DNA of 15,703 bases from Chitinivibrionales bacterium. Lineage in GTDB: Bacteria; Fibrobacterota; Chitinivibrionia; Chitinivibrionales; WJMI01. Location: positions 1-15,703 of the forward strand of contig WJJU01000844.1 in NCBI GenBank assembly GCA_014729595.1. The letters run 5' to 3'. Below are positions 7,105-14,954 of this stretch, in pieces; positions within the stretch are counted from its first letter, which is position 1; each line of letters begins with the position of its first letter. The notes under the pieces were generated by a model. That model saw nothing but the letters and a program-made list of their open reading frames with translations, did not search any database and was not told the DNA's origin. A program made the position numbers and the translations under genes.

Positions 7105-10100
7105 CTAAATGCTCCGTAACTTATTGCCGCATAATGAGTTAACTTGGTCCGACCCTGTTTTCTGGATCCGGCCCGAAAGCTCCTGAAGGCGGTGGTGGAC
7201 GCGGCGAGCTTGAAGAACAAACGCCTCCAGGTTGGCTTCGATAAGCTGCGGAAACGGATTGCCGTCCGTCTCTATCGCCAGGAATGGAAGCACGTCAAGA
7301 TCGGCAAACGCCTTCGCCCGCTGCCCCCATCCACTCATACGACTTTTGCCGGCGACATCCATCTCCCGTTTCAGCATCGCCTCGGCCATCCGAGAATACA
7401 TGCAGCCGAAAGGCCCAATCGATATGACACCGCATGAATCGTTAAGAATCTCGCGCATGGCCAACCCGACGGTCAGGATACACTCCCCCCGGAAATTCTC
7501 GTTAAGCAAATGGCCGATACCGCGAATTGTTTTATCTACCTCGATCATCTCGAAACGGTAGAGACCCGAGCCCGACATAATTTGCTTTATTCGACGTTCC
7601 CACCACTCTTGCACCCTCGCCGTCAACCGCATTTTCATGCTCTCGCCAATACCGAACTCCCGCTCCCCCAAACCGTTGTTAACGACAAAATGGCTATAGC
7701 ACATATACTCAGCTACCGGTGCCACCCGTACGGCCATTCCTCGTTTTTCGAGGTAATCGACAAGGTCGCGACGCGAAAATTCATCACTACGCACAAAGAT
7801 CTCCCCTACAAGCGATACGGTGGGAACGTCGCGCGGCTTCGCTTTAAGAGGTATCCGAGACAGACGACGACTGATGACCGACAGCAACGAGGTAAGTCTG
7901 ACCGAAAGACGCCCTTCGAGGTAGCGCAGCACCTCGCGCCGACTCTCTTCCACAACCCTTAGCGCCTCGGCGGGCTCGCGGGCCGCCACCGCCGCCATGC
8001 TTCGTATGTCGCTGAACACATCGGAAAGTACGATTCCCTGCCACGCCCTAAGAAGGCTGCGCGCACCCAGACCGCTGTACCCGTTCTCGTCCGTCATGGT
8101 GAATACGGCAGCGTTGGGGATACGGTTACGTCGTATGATCAAATCCAAAGCCCGGCAGTACTGCCCCAATCGGCACGGTCCGCCTCCCGTGGCCAAGAAA
8201 AAAAGCGTGACGGTCTCGGGATCCGTACGTTCGCTAATGTGTCGAAGAAACGAGCCGGTGGTTACGATATACGGCAAGCATTCCTTACCGGAAGTATGTT
8301 TTCTTCCTATCCTGAGCGTCTCGTCGTCGGCCACCGGCAACGCCTTCGTACGAATACCCAGCCCCTTGAGCACCGCGGCCAAAGACTCGGTACCGTACTT
8401 ACCCATCGACGGAAGCACGATTTCGACATGCGGATCGTTCAAGGCGTATTTATGACCGTCCGAGGTATAGACGGTAGGCGTTTGGTCGTAAACTATATGG
8501 GCCGGGACAAACGGAGTTTCCACACCCACATCATTATGCGTCTTTCCGTATGCATTCATTATATCGAGCGCGGCTTCTATGCGCGTGTCAATACCGGCGT
8601 CGGCCGTATGCTGATCTAGCTCCAAAGTCAAAGACGGTTTGCGACCCATGACGTTCCGGAAGTAGGTCAACAAAAAGGAGTCCGGTCCGCACGAAAAATT
8701 GGTGATGTACGTCCCGAAAAGATTCGGCCGTTCCTTGACGAATTTAGCCGCTTTCATGACCTTTTGCCCCATCGCCCAAAACATTTTATGGTCAACTCCA
8801 TAGTCGTCGACCGGAAGCATGTCGTGAGGAATAACCATGTAGCCGCGCGAAGCGATTTTGTGGGGTATTCCCATGTTGGCTTCGGTGGCCCAAGCGTTGT
8901 ACGGACGACCGAACAGCACCATCCCGATGCGCTCGGGATCTTTACCGAGTAAATACAGCGCCTTTTTCCCCTCTCGCAGGAGCGCGCTTTCGAACGAGCG
9001 TTGTTTTTCGCATGCATACGACCAGGCATGCCGCGCGGTTTTTTCCGAAACCCCCATTTCGACGGCGATCGCCGTGAGTGGAGCCATTGCGTTTTCGTAT
9101 CCTTTCTGCATTTTCAGCACGGGAGACAAAATCCGGCAACCGGATTGAGCGATTTCGCGCCTGAATGTCGTCTTCAGGTAGTACGGCTCCCCTTGAACAA
9201 ATACACATGCCCGGCTGTAAGTCGGTACATTGGCTACGGGGACGGTCATGATCTGCGGCACAAAGACGTAATCAACTTTACGATCAAGAAGGTCTTGAAA
9301 CCCGGCGTGGGCGATGTGGGCCGGGAGACAAAACGCGGCGTCGGCCCGCGAGGATGCCGGCTCTTCTCCGGGGTTCGACATTACAACCCGAAAACCCATT
9401 CCGCTGAAAAAGTTGCTGAACAGCGGGTAAAGCTGATGAGCCATAAACGATCGGTTCAGACCGACGGTCGGTGCTGTTTTGTCGAGCTTCGGGCCGTGCG
9501 AATCCCGCGAAGGGCCGTAGGTTTCAAAGAGCAATTTCCTTCGTCGAGCGACAAGGTCCAATTCCGCGACGCCGACTTTCGATTCACCCCCCGCGTTGTC
9601 GTAGCGATCGCATATTCCGCCGAAAGGATACAATTTATCGTCGATTCTGATACGGGCGATTCGACAGGCGCGGTCACACTTTTCGGGACCGCCCGCACAA
9701 GTAAAGTATCCCTCGCGTCGGGCGTCTCGCGCGACAAGGGTGCCCAAATCGTACCGTCCGGGCTCACACTGCCCCGTCTCCAACCTCTTGCGCACCTCAA
9801 GCGCCACACCGAACGCGCCCACGAGCCCCGGGTCCGGCGGTACCACGATCTCCACGTCCATCAACGACGCCATCGCCACCGGCAACGCCCGATTGTAGCA
9901 AACGCCGCCCTGCATGAAAATGCGGCTTCCTACGGGACGGTTACCCTTCACACGATTGAGATAATTGAGACAAATCGAGTATACAAGGCCGGCCAAAATG
10001 TCTTCACGACTCACCCCTTCCTGACCGGCTCGTTTTATATCGCTCGATATGAACGCGGCGCACTGGTCGGTGAAGTTCGGTGGGTTGTTACCGATGACGG

Positions 10101-11463
10101 CCAACTCGCCGATACGTTCGGTGAGCACGTTGAGCGACTCCCGCGCCGACTCTTCGAGAAATGATCCCGTACCCGCGCTGCACGCCTCGTTCATGGCATA
10201 GTCCGAAGGAACGCCTTCGGTCAGAAAAGTGTATTTGGCATCCTGACCGCCGATTTCGAAAATGGTGTCGACCGCGGGATCGAAAAAGGCGGCGCCGACG
10301 GCATGACATGTGATTTCATTGATCACCTCGTGTGTTTGGGCATGAAGTGCCGCGATACGTCGCCCGCTTCCGGTAACTCCCAATCCTATTATAGATAAGT
10401 CGGCTCCATTGACCTGCTCGGCGATTTTTTCGTAACAACAGCGCGATGCGCCGACGGGGTCTCCTTCGGTACGAAGATACACCGAGGCCAGAATTCGCGC
10501 ATCATTACGGCGAATCAGCACCGCCTTGGTCGTCGTCGAGCCTACATCGAGCCCCAAAATGCACGTATCACCCGACTTAGCCTGTTCGTGCGGCCACTCC
10601 TTGAACGATACGCGGTGCATTGAATCGGCAAGCGGGGGATGATGGGCAAAGGAGTGTCCGCGATCATGAAGAACATCTTCGATATGTTCCGGCAAATCTT
10701 TGCACGGATGCCGTGCCGCCCAGAGAGCCGCCCCGTAAGCCTCGAAAACCGCCGCATGCTCGGGGACAAGTACCTTCCCGTGACGGGCCCGCAAAAGATC
10801 GACCAGCGCCGTATTCAGAGAGCCTCCGCCGACGACCATAAGCTTATCGCTCGTAAGGTCACCAATTAATTCGTCGACCTTGTCGGCCATCATGGTGCAT
10901 AAGCCGGCGGCGATATTCGCTCGAGATTCACCCTTATTAAGTGCGTGAGTACAATCACTTTTACAGAATACGCTGCATCGACCCGCGATTTTTCGGGGAG
11001 TACCCTCGCGAGCCAGCCCTACGGCTTCATCCAGTCCCAACCCCATGCGCCGTATCTGCTGGACAAAAAACTCGCCGGTGCCGGAGGCGCATTTGTTCCC
11101 CGAATGAACCGAAATCAGCCCTCCCGTCGGCCCCACTCGATATACAAGCTGGGTTTCCCCACCTAAACTGAGGATTAGATCGGGACGCCGGTTGTTGCGG
11201 CATTCTTCATGAAGCGCATATTCGATCGCTTCGGGCTCGGAAATACCGGTGAGTGCGACACTCTGACGGAAATTGCGGCCGGTTATCGCTATCCGATCGA
11301 TATCGTAGGGATCGAGCCTTTCAATAAAGTCGAGAAAAGCCCGTCGCGGATTTCCCTCATGCGCGATGCGCTCGGTTCGAACCACCGAACACACTTCGGG
11401 ATCAGCCACCACCACCGCGCACTGCATCGTGGTTGCGCCGAAACAAATACCTAACGTTTTCAT
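7105..11463 (-). CDS. acyl-CoA dehydratase activase-related protein (two BadF/BadG ATPase domains plus DUF2229/HgdB-like region)
   Basis: A 1452-residue cytoplasmic protein of the 2-hydroxyglutaryl-CoA dehydratase activator (HgdC) class, whose small members use ATP to push an electron into a dehydratase. ATPase domain 1 covers about 1-255, with CASGTG (C125) and RCSVFCKSDC (C163, C167, C171). Domain 2 covers about 300-560, with LGLDVGSTTTKAV, IGGQDAK, ACSAGTG (C428) and DQC (C468); these Cys match positions that hold the bridging 4Fe-4S cluster in HgdC. A four-Cys patch follows (C589, C596, C600, C618), then the DUF2229 region (about 660-900) and an HgdB-like part (about 1010-1415) with GKECLPYIV, GGGPCRLGQYC and GPFGC. 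In domain 1 the usual phosphate-1 Asp is replaced (GICFGATT), so it may be weak or inactive. The start ATG has GGGGG 5 nt upstream. The final 19 residues and stop come from the 7115-7164 repeat. Size and order fit the known fused family, whose substrate is unknown; no separate dehydratase subunit genes are nearby. Confidence 0.92.
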   Translation of the reverse strand: MKTLGICFGATTMQCAVVVADPEVCSVVRTERIAHEGNPRRAFLDFIERLDPYDIDRIAITGRNFRQSVALTGISEPEAIEYALHEECRNNRRPDLILSLGGETQLVYRVGPTGGLISVHSGNKCASGTGEFFVQQIRRMGLGLDEAVGLAREGTPRKIAGRCSVFCKSDCTHALNKGESRANIAAGLCTMMADKVDELIGDLTSDKLMVVGGGSLNTALVDLLRARHGKVLVPEHAAVFEAYGAALWAARHPCKDLPEHIEDVLHDRGHSFAHHPPLADSMHRVSFKEWPHEQAKSGDTCILGLDVGSTTTKAVLIRRNDARILASVYLRTEGDPVGASRCCYEKIAEQVNGADLSIIGLGVTGSGRRIAALHAQTHEVINEITCHAVGAAFFDPAVDTIFEIGGQDAKYTFLTEGVPSDYAMNEACSAGTGSFLEESARESLNVLTERIGELAVIGNNPPNFTDQCAAFISSDIKRAGQEGVSREDILAGLVYSICLNYLNRVKGNRPVGSRIFMQGGVCYNRALPVAMASLMDVEIVVPPDPGLVGAFGVALEVRKRLETGQCEPGRYDLGTLVARDARREGYFTCAGGPEKCDRACRIARIRIDDKLYPFGGICDRYDNAGGESKVGVAELDLVARRRKLLFETYGPSRDSHGPKLDKTAPTVGLNRSFMAHQLYPLFSNFFSGMGFRVVMSNPGEEPASSRADAAFCLPAHIAHAGFQDLLDRKVDYVFVPQIMTVPVANVPTYSRACVFVQGEPYYLKTTFRREIAQSGCRILSPVLKMQKGYENAMAPLTAIAVEMGVSEKTARHAWSYACEKQRSFESALLREGKKALYLLGKDPERIGMVLFGRPYNAWATEANMGIPHKIASRGYMVIPHDMLPVDDYGVDHKMFWAMGQKVMKAAKFVKERPNLFGTYITNFSCGPDSFLLTYFRNVMGRKPSLTLELDQHTADAGIDTRIEAALDIMNAYGKTHNDVGVETPFVPAHIVYDQTPTVYTSDGHKYALNDPHVEIVLPSMGKYGTESLAAVLKGLGIRTKALPVADDETLRIGRKHTSGKECLPYIVTTGSFLRHISERTDPETVTLFFLATGGGPCRLGQYCRALDLIIRRNRIPNAAVFTMTDENGYSGLGARSLLRAWQGIVLSDVFSDIRSMAAVAAREPAEALRVVEESRREVLRYLEGRLSVRLTSLLSVISRRLSRIPLKAKPRDVPTVSLVGEIFVRSDEFSRRDLVDYLEKRGMAVRVAPVAEYMCYSHFVVNNGLGEREFGIGESMKMRLTARVQEWWERRIKQIMSGSGLYRFEMIEVDKTIRGIGHLLNENFRGECILTVGLAMREILNDSCGVISIGPFGCMYSRMAEAMLKREMDVAGKSRMSGWGQRAKAFADLDVLPFLAIETDGNPFPQLIEANLEAFVLQARRVHHRLQELSGRIQKTGSDQVNSLCGNKLRSI
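7115..7164. repeat. direct repeat, copy 2, inside the 3' end of the activator gene
   Basis: Second copy of the 7011-7060 unit, identical over 7139-7164. Read on the minus strand it supplies codons for QKTGSDQVNSLCGNKLR near the end of the activator protein. Position 7164 falls exactly on a codon boundary. Sequence beyond 7164 shows no match to copy 1. Confidence 0.85.
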
Positions 11464-11770
11464 CTGTGCCCCCTGCGATGCCGGAACCTGTGACTACTGT
11501 TTCACCCGCTCCCATCCGCGTTTTTCTCTGCGTTTGGGCGAGACTAACGAGAAGCAAGTGATACTTAAGCAATCCCCATTCCCGTTCCGGTTGCGAATCG
11601 CGATAAATATATACGTTGCCGGGGGTATCGAAGTGACAAAAAAGCGGTAAGGGAATTATTGGAAGACCTTGCCGCGACGGCGGGGAGGGTTGGGAAAGCA
11701 CATGTTCCCCTTAACTATATCGGCATAATCTCACCACGCCTTAGCACTTTTTTCGACTCGGCATATCCGT

Positions 11771-11795
11771 CCGCCGACGGCGGCATTTTTTGCCG
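11771..11795. promoter_or_regulatory. overlapping inverted repeats upstream of the sigma-54 promoter
   Basis: CCGCC-GAC-GGCGG (11771-11783) overlaps CGGCA-TTTTT-TGCCG (11781-11795). The second is centred about 88 bp before the expected transcription start, a usual place for an enhancer-binding protein site. That role is inferred from position and symmetry only; a transcript hairpin is the alternative. Confidence 0.35.
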
Positions 11796-11825
11796 GACCC
11801 CCGGTTGCTTTCAATATCATAACCC

Positions 11826-11838
11826 ATTGAATATCAAT
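11826..11838. promoter_or_regulatory. ATTGA-ATA-TCAAT inverted repeat near the sigma-54 promoter
   Basis: Short AT-rich dyad whose centre lies 18 nt before the -24 element. It might be a regulator or IHF-like bending site; its AT richness means chance is possible. Confidence 0.25.
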
Positions 11839-11849
11839 TCGTTACATTG

Positions 11850-11865
11850 TGGCACTAAGCTTGCT
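11850..11865 (+). promoter_or_regulatory. sigma-54 (RpoN) -24/-12 promoter of the flagellar operon
   Basis: TGGCAC (11850-11855), five spacer bases, then TTGCT (11861-11865). The invariant GG and GC are exactly 10 nt apart, as required for sigma-54 RNA polymerase. Transcription would start near 11876, about 20 nt before the flgJ-like ATG and just ahead of its AAGGAG. Sigma-54 control of rod/hook genes is established in several flagellated phyla, which supports the call. Confidence 0.82.
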
Positions 11866-11880
11866 AATTCCCCCATCACC

Positions 11881-11886
11881 AAGGAG
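11881..11886 (+). promoter_or_regulatory. ribosome binding site of the flgJ-like gene
   Basis: AAGGAG, 10 nt before the ATG at 11897. It fixes that start against an in-frame GTG at 11849, which overlaps the sigma-54 promoter and would lie upstream of the transcript. Confidence 0.75.
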
Positions 11887-11896
11887 TGCCTCAACC

Positions 11897-12718
11897 ATGA
11901 AAATTTCGACTCAAGCAGATCCGCGAACCGCCTCGGCCGGTACGGCGACTCCTTACGGGGACCCGAGGGTCGTGGCTCGTGAGTTCGCTTCGATGTTCAA
12001 TTCAATGCTTGTACGGTCCATGCGCGGAACCGTGCCAGAAAATTCTCTGATCCCCACCGGTATGGGTGAAAAAATATATACCGATATGCTCGACACCGAG
12101 TATGCGAAACTTCTTACCGATCAGGGATCTCTGGGTCTGGTCGATCTCATTTTGGAACAGATCCGGGGCAAGCGGGATCAGACCGAGGCCTTGCGAGAGC
12201 TTCAGAGCCTCAAACAGTCGTCGTGGAGCGGTAACCCACATCCTTCGACCAACTCCCTCTCCGCGGGTACGGATGACCTTTCGGTTCGTCTGGCTCGCTG
12301 GGAGAGCATTATCGCCGAGGCGGGGGCGCGCTATAATGTTGACACCAATTTGATAAAAGCGGTAGTGTCACAGGAATCGGCGGGCGATCCTTATGCGGTA
12401 TCGCACGCCGGCGCCAAGGGCCTGATGCAACTGATCGATTCGACGGCCGAAGCTATGGGTGTCGGGAATGTCTTCAATCCGCGCGACAATGTGATGGGCG
12501 GCGTGCGCTACTTGCGCTTGATGCTCAACCGATTCCGCGGCGATGTTTCCAAGGCGTTGGCTTCTTACAACGCGGGACCAGGTGCGGTTGATCGCTACAA
12601 CGGTATCCCCCCGTACCCCGAAACGCAGGATTATGTACGGAAGGTACTTGCTAAGCGCGACGCATTTACCGAGAATGCCCAAAGAACTATGGGACAAGAT
12701 ATATCAACAAGGAAGTAG
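11897..12718 (+). CDS. flgJ: FlgJ-like rod-binding protein fused to a lytic transglycosylase (SLT) domain
   Basis: A 273-residue protein of the flagellar periplasmic rod stage. Residues about 25-90 (REFASMFNSMLVRSMRGTVP, GMGEKIYTDMLDTEYAKLL) form the FlgJ N-terminal rod-binding domain, which caps or scaffolds rod assembly. After a Ser/Gly-rich linker (105-128), residues about 136-255 form an SLT-type lytic transglycosylase domain. It has the motifs IKAVVSQESAGDP (catalytic Glu E160), AKGLMQL and ALASYNAGPGAV, and would cleave the glycan strands of peptidoglycan. The classic proteobacterial FlgJ carries a glucosaminidase domain of a different fold instead. There is no Sec signal, consistent with export by the flagellar type III system. 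It is first in the operon, behind a sigma-54 promoter, and flgN follows after 4 nt. Domain calls are firm; the symbol is by analogy. Confidence 0.93.
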   Translation: MKISTQADPRTASAGTATPYGDPRVVAREFASMFNSMLVRSMRGTVPENSLIPTGMGEKIYTDMLDTEYAKLLTDQGSLGLVDLILEQIRGKRDQTEALRELQSLKQSSWSGNPHPSTNSLSAGTDDLSVRLARWESIIAEAGARYNVDTNLIKAVVSQESAGDPYAVSHAGAKGLMQLIDSTAEAMGVGNVFNPRDNVMGGVRYLRLMLNRFRGDVSKALASYNAGPGAVDRYNGIPPYPETQDYVRKVLAKRDAFTENAQRTMGQDISTRK

Positions 12719-12722
12719 CCCT

Positions 12723-13223
12723 ATGAATCCCTCGCTGTCGGAACTCAAGAATATTCTTACGAGCGAACTGAAAGTGTACGACGAGTTGATCGGGACGGCC
12801 GGCGAAATGAACGATGCTCTCAAAGGCCGGGATATCGAAGCGGTCAGGAGCTTCACGTTAAATTACGACAACGGATTTGTCAAGATAGAATCACTCGAGG
12901 AGCGTCGCCTGGCCATAGCCGACATGGTGCGGGAATCGGTTGGACTTCCTGGCCGCCACCTTACGCTTCAGCAAATAGCCGACGTAGTGAACCGTGAGGA
13001 TCGCGAAGAACTCTTGGCACTTCGCACGGAACTAAAAAGACGCATTGCGGCGCTTTCGCGGATCAACGTTTCTAACCGCATACTGCTCGAAGAGTCGTTG
13101 GCGGGTATGGCGAAAAACGTGGAATTGATGACCGCGACGCAAAAAAGCGCACCCGTATACGGGCAAAAGGGCACGATAGCCCGCGAGCCCCTCAGAACGA
13201 ACATCGTCAACCGTACAGCATAG
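12723..13223 (+). CDS. flgN: FlgN-type flagellar export chaperone for FlgK and FlgL
   Basis: A 166-residue, mostly helical, charged cytoplasmic protein. FlgN proteins bind the C-terminal helices of FlgK and FlgL and deliver them to the flagellar export apparatus. Here a long N-terminal helix (SELKNILTSELKVYDELI), a central KIESLEERR segment and the C-terminal NRILLEESLAGM helix have the family pattern. The C-terminal 30 residues are likely disordered. Sequence conservation in this family is low, so the position directly before flgK and flgL is important support. The start is the ATG at 12723, with AAGGAAG (12709-12715) 7 nt upstream overlapping the end of flgJ; the frame is open further upstream but that part lies inside flgJ. 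The 4-nt gap to flgJ suggests translational coupling. Confidence 0.88.
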   Translation: MNPSLSELKNILTSELKVYDELIGTAGEMNDALKGRDIEAVRSFTLNYDNGFVKIESLEERRLAIADMVRESVGLPGRHLTLQQIADVVNREDREELLALRTELKRRIAALSRINVSNRILLEESLAGMAKNVELMTATQKSAPVYGQKGTIAREPLRTNIVNRTA

Positions 13224-13232
13224 GACGTCGCT

Positions 13233-14909
13233 ATGGGCTTATTTTCGGTACTTGGCATAGGCACCCGAGGCCTTTCGGCTTCGCAGTTGGGCATGGATGT
13301 GACGGGGCAAAATATATCCAACGCCGATGTTGAAGGGTACTCACGTAAAAGGCTCAACATAACGCCGGACTATCGCTACGACGGCTCATACGGTCAAATG
13401 GGCTTTGGGGTGGAAGTTGTCAACATAGAGCGAATACGCAATGTCTATATTGACGAACAAATCCGCCGGCAAAATCGGGAGGTGGGGTACTACGAAGAGA
13501 TCGACCACACCCTCGAGCGGGTCGAAAATGTCTTTATCGAACCGGAAGACACGGGATTACAATCCTACCTCGATGAATTTTTCAATAGCTGGCAGAATTT
13601 AACGAAGTACCCGGACGACGTCGCGGCGCGAACGATGACAAAAACCAATGCGGAGATTCTCGTCGATGTTTTCCACAACCTTTCAGGCGAACTTCGCGAT
13701 ATCCGCGAAACGCGTAATGACGAAATCAAACAACGCGTTGGTAAGGTCAATGAGCTTTCCAAGGAAATCTTCAATCTCAATCTCGAGATCGCCCATGTTG
13801 AAATAGGAGACCAAAACGCCAACGACAGCCGGGATCGCCGCGACCGGCTCTTAAAGGAGCTGTCGAAGCTCATCGATATCCAGACCACCGAAAATGAGCG
13901 CGGGCAGGTGACGGTAACCACGATGGGTAATATTATCGTCTCTCCCGTCGATTCACAGGAACTCGAGATCAGCACCAAGACCACCAAACGCGCCGACGGG
14001 ACTTCATTTGCCGAAGTAAGTGTGCGCTTTTCCGATTCAAATCGCATCTATGAGCCCTCGGGCGGGCAGCTTAAGGGCCTTTTTGAATCTCGAGACACCA
14101 TTGTTCCCGAATACCAACAAAAACTGGACAAAATCGCCCGAACAATCGTCGAAAAGGTGAATGAAATTCACATATCGGGATACAATTTGCATGGTTACAG
14201 CGGCATAAACTTTTTTGATCCAAGTTTAACCGGCGCTTCAGACATCGACGTTTCGGCTTCGATACTGCAAGACGTACAGAATATCGCCGCGGCGGGAGAC
14301 GCCGAAGAGAAAAACGGCAACGACCGGATAAATACCACCTTCGGTGCGTCACCGGTTCAACTCTACGACCGGCCTCCCGGCGACCCCTCCCGTCAACGTA
14401 TACGCAATGTTATGTCGGGAAGCGTGGTTGTTACCAACGGTGCGAGCGGTGTGGTTTTGCGTCCCGATGTCGACTACCATGTTGACTATACTCTCGGACA
14501 AATCCAGCTTCTGAATGCGGTGCACGACGGCGCTGATCTGGATGTGGAATTCAAGTACCGCACCGGCACGTACGCCGGGCCGGGGGACAATAGTAACGCG
14601 ATAGCGATAGCGCAACTGCGCGAAAAGCTGGTTATGGAGCCCGATGCACACGGGCGAAATACCGCAACGCTCAACCAATTTTACGGCTCCTATATCGGCC
14701 AACTCGGCCTGAACCGCAACGAGGCGACGTCACACCTGGAGACCCGCAACTATTTGATTCGTCAATTCGAGACACACCAGGACTCCATAGCGGGCGTATC
14801 GCTCGACGAAGAGATGGCCGAACTTATCAAATATCAACATACCTACCAAGCGTCCGCCCGCCTTATCAGTACCGCGGAGCGGATGCTGGACGTTTTGATG
14901 AATATGTAG
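13233..14909 (+). CDS. flgK: flagellar hook-associated protein 1 (FlgK) with an extra surface module
   Basis: First junction protein between hook and filament, 558 residues, exported through the flagellum. The N-terminal D0 segment MGLFSVLGIGTRGLSASQLG, then NISNADVEGYSRK, and the C-terminal end (SLDEEMAELIKYQHTYQASARLISTAERMLDVLM) are standard FlgK. A coiled segment (about 155-215) ends with NDSRDRRDRLLKELS, a typical FlgK block. Between IAAAGDAEEKNG (351-362) and PGDNSNAIAIAQL (450-462), which normally lie close together, sit about 86 extra residues. They contain NVMSGSVVV and DYHVDYTLGQIQL and look beta-rich; a similar module occurs in the neighbouring FlgL. The start ATG follows the flgN stop by 9 nt, with AGGA overlapping that stop. 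Function is certain; the module's role is unknown. Confidence 0.97.
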   Translation: MGLFSVLGIGTRGLSASQLGMDVTGQNISNADVEGYSRKRLNITPDYRYDGSYGQMGFGVEVVNIERIRNVYIDEQIRRQNREVGYYEEIDHTLERVENVFIEPEDTGLQSYLDEFFNSWQNLTKYPDDVAARTMTKTNAEILVDVFHNLSGELRDIRETRNDEIKQRVGKVNELSKEIFNLNLEIAHVEIGDQNANDSRDRRDRLLKELSKLIDIQTTENERGQVTVTTMGNIIVSPVDSQELEISTKTTKRADGTSFAEVSVRFSDSNRIYEPSGGQLKGLFESRDTIVPEYQQKLDKIARTIVEKVNEIHISGYNLHGYSGINFFDPSLTGASDIDVSASILQDVQNIAAAGDAEEKNGNDRINTTFGASPVQLYDRPPGDPSRQRIRNVMSGSVVVTNGASGVVLRPDVDYHVDYTLGQIQLLNAVHDGADLDVEFKYRTGTYAGPGDNSNAIAIAQLREKLVMEPDAHGRNTATLNQFYGSYIGQLGLNRNEATSHLETRNYLIRQFETHQDSIAGVSLDEEMAELIKYQHTYQASARLISTAERMLDVLMNM

Positions 14910-14920
14910 GTGCGGGCTTA

Positions 14921-14936
14921 CGGTCGCTTTCGACCG
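14921..14936 (+). other. short hairpin in the flgK-flgL gap
   Basis: CGGTCG-CTTT-CGACCG, a perfect 6-bp stem with a 4-nt loop, ends 8 nt before the flgL ribosome site (GGAGGA, 14945-14950). It has no T tract, so it is not a terminator; it could set transcript processing or flgL translation. Confidence 0.45.
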
Positions 14937-14954
14937 GCCATAATGGAGGAAAGC

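Larger units (their letters stand above)
11464..11849. other. divergent regulatory region between activator gene and flagellar operon
   Basis: No gene supported. It contains inverted repeats upstream of the sigma-54 promoter (listed separately) and must contain the activator's minus-strand promoter, which I could not assign. The plus-strand open frame overlapping 11366-11650 lacks a ribosome site and runs antisense to the activator start. Confidence 0.4.

Noticed and set aside
7011..7164. CRISPR-like repeat pair
   Set aside because: Only two copies, with a 54-bp interval, 8 mismatches and no further units or cas genes; one copy is inside a coding sequence.
9001..10164. 387-codon plus-strand open frame
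   Set aside because: It lies wholly antisense to the activator gene, which has clear family motifs over the same bases. The translation has no domain-like pattern and its start has no ribosome site.
11569..11583. Minus-strand sigma-54-like element for the activator gene
   Set aside because: GG-N10-GC spacing and TTGC are present, but the -24 half is GGGAAT rather than TGGCAC. In GC-rich DNA this weak match is expected by chance.
12543..12722. Longer flgN start inside flgJ
   Set aside because: It would overlap the coding part of the SLT domain by 176 nt, whereas the ATG at 12723 has an AAGGAAG site at proper distance.
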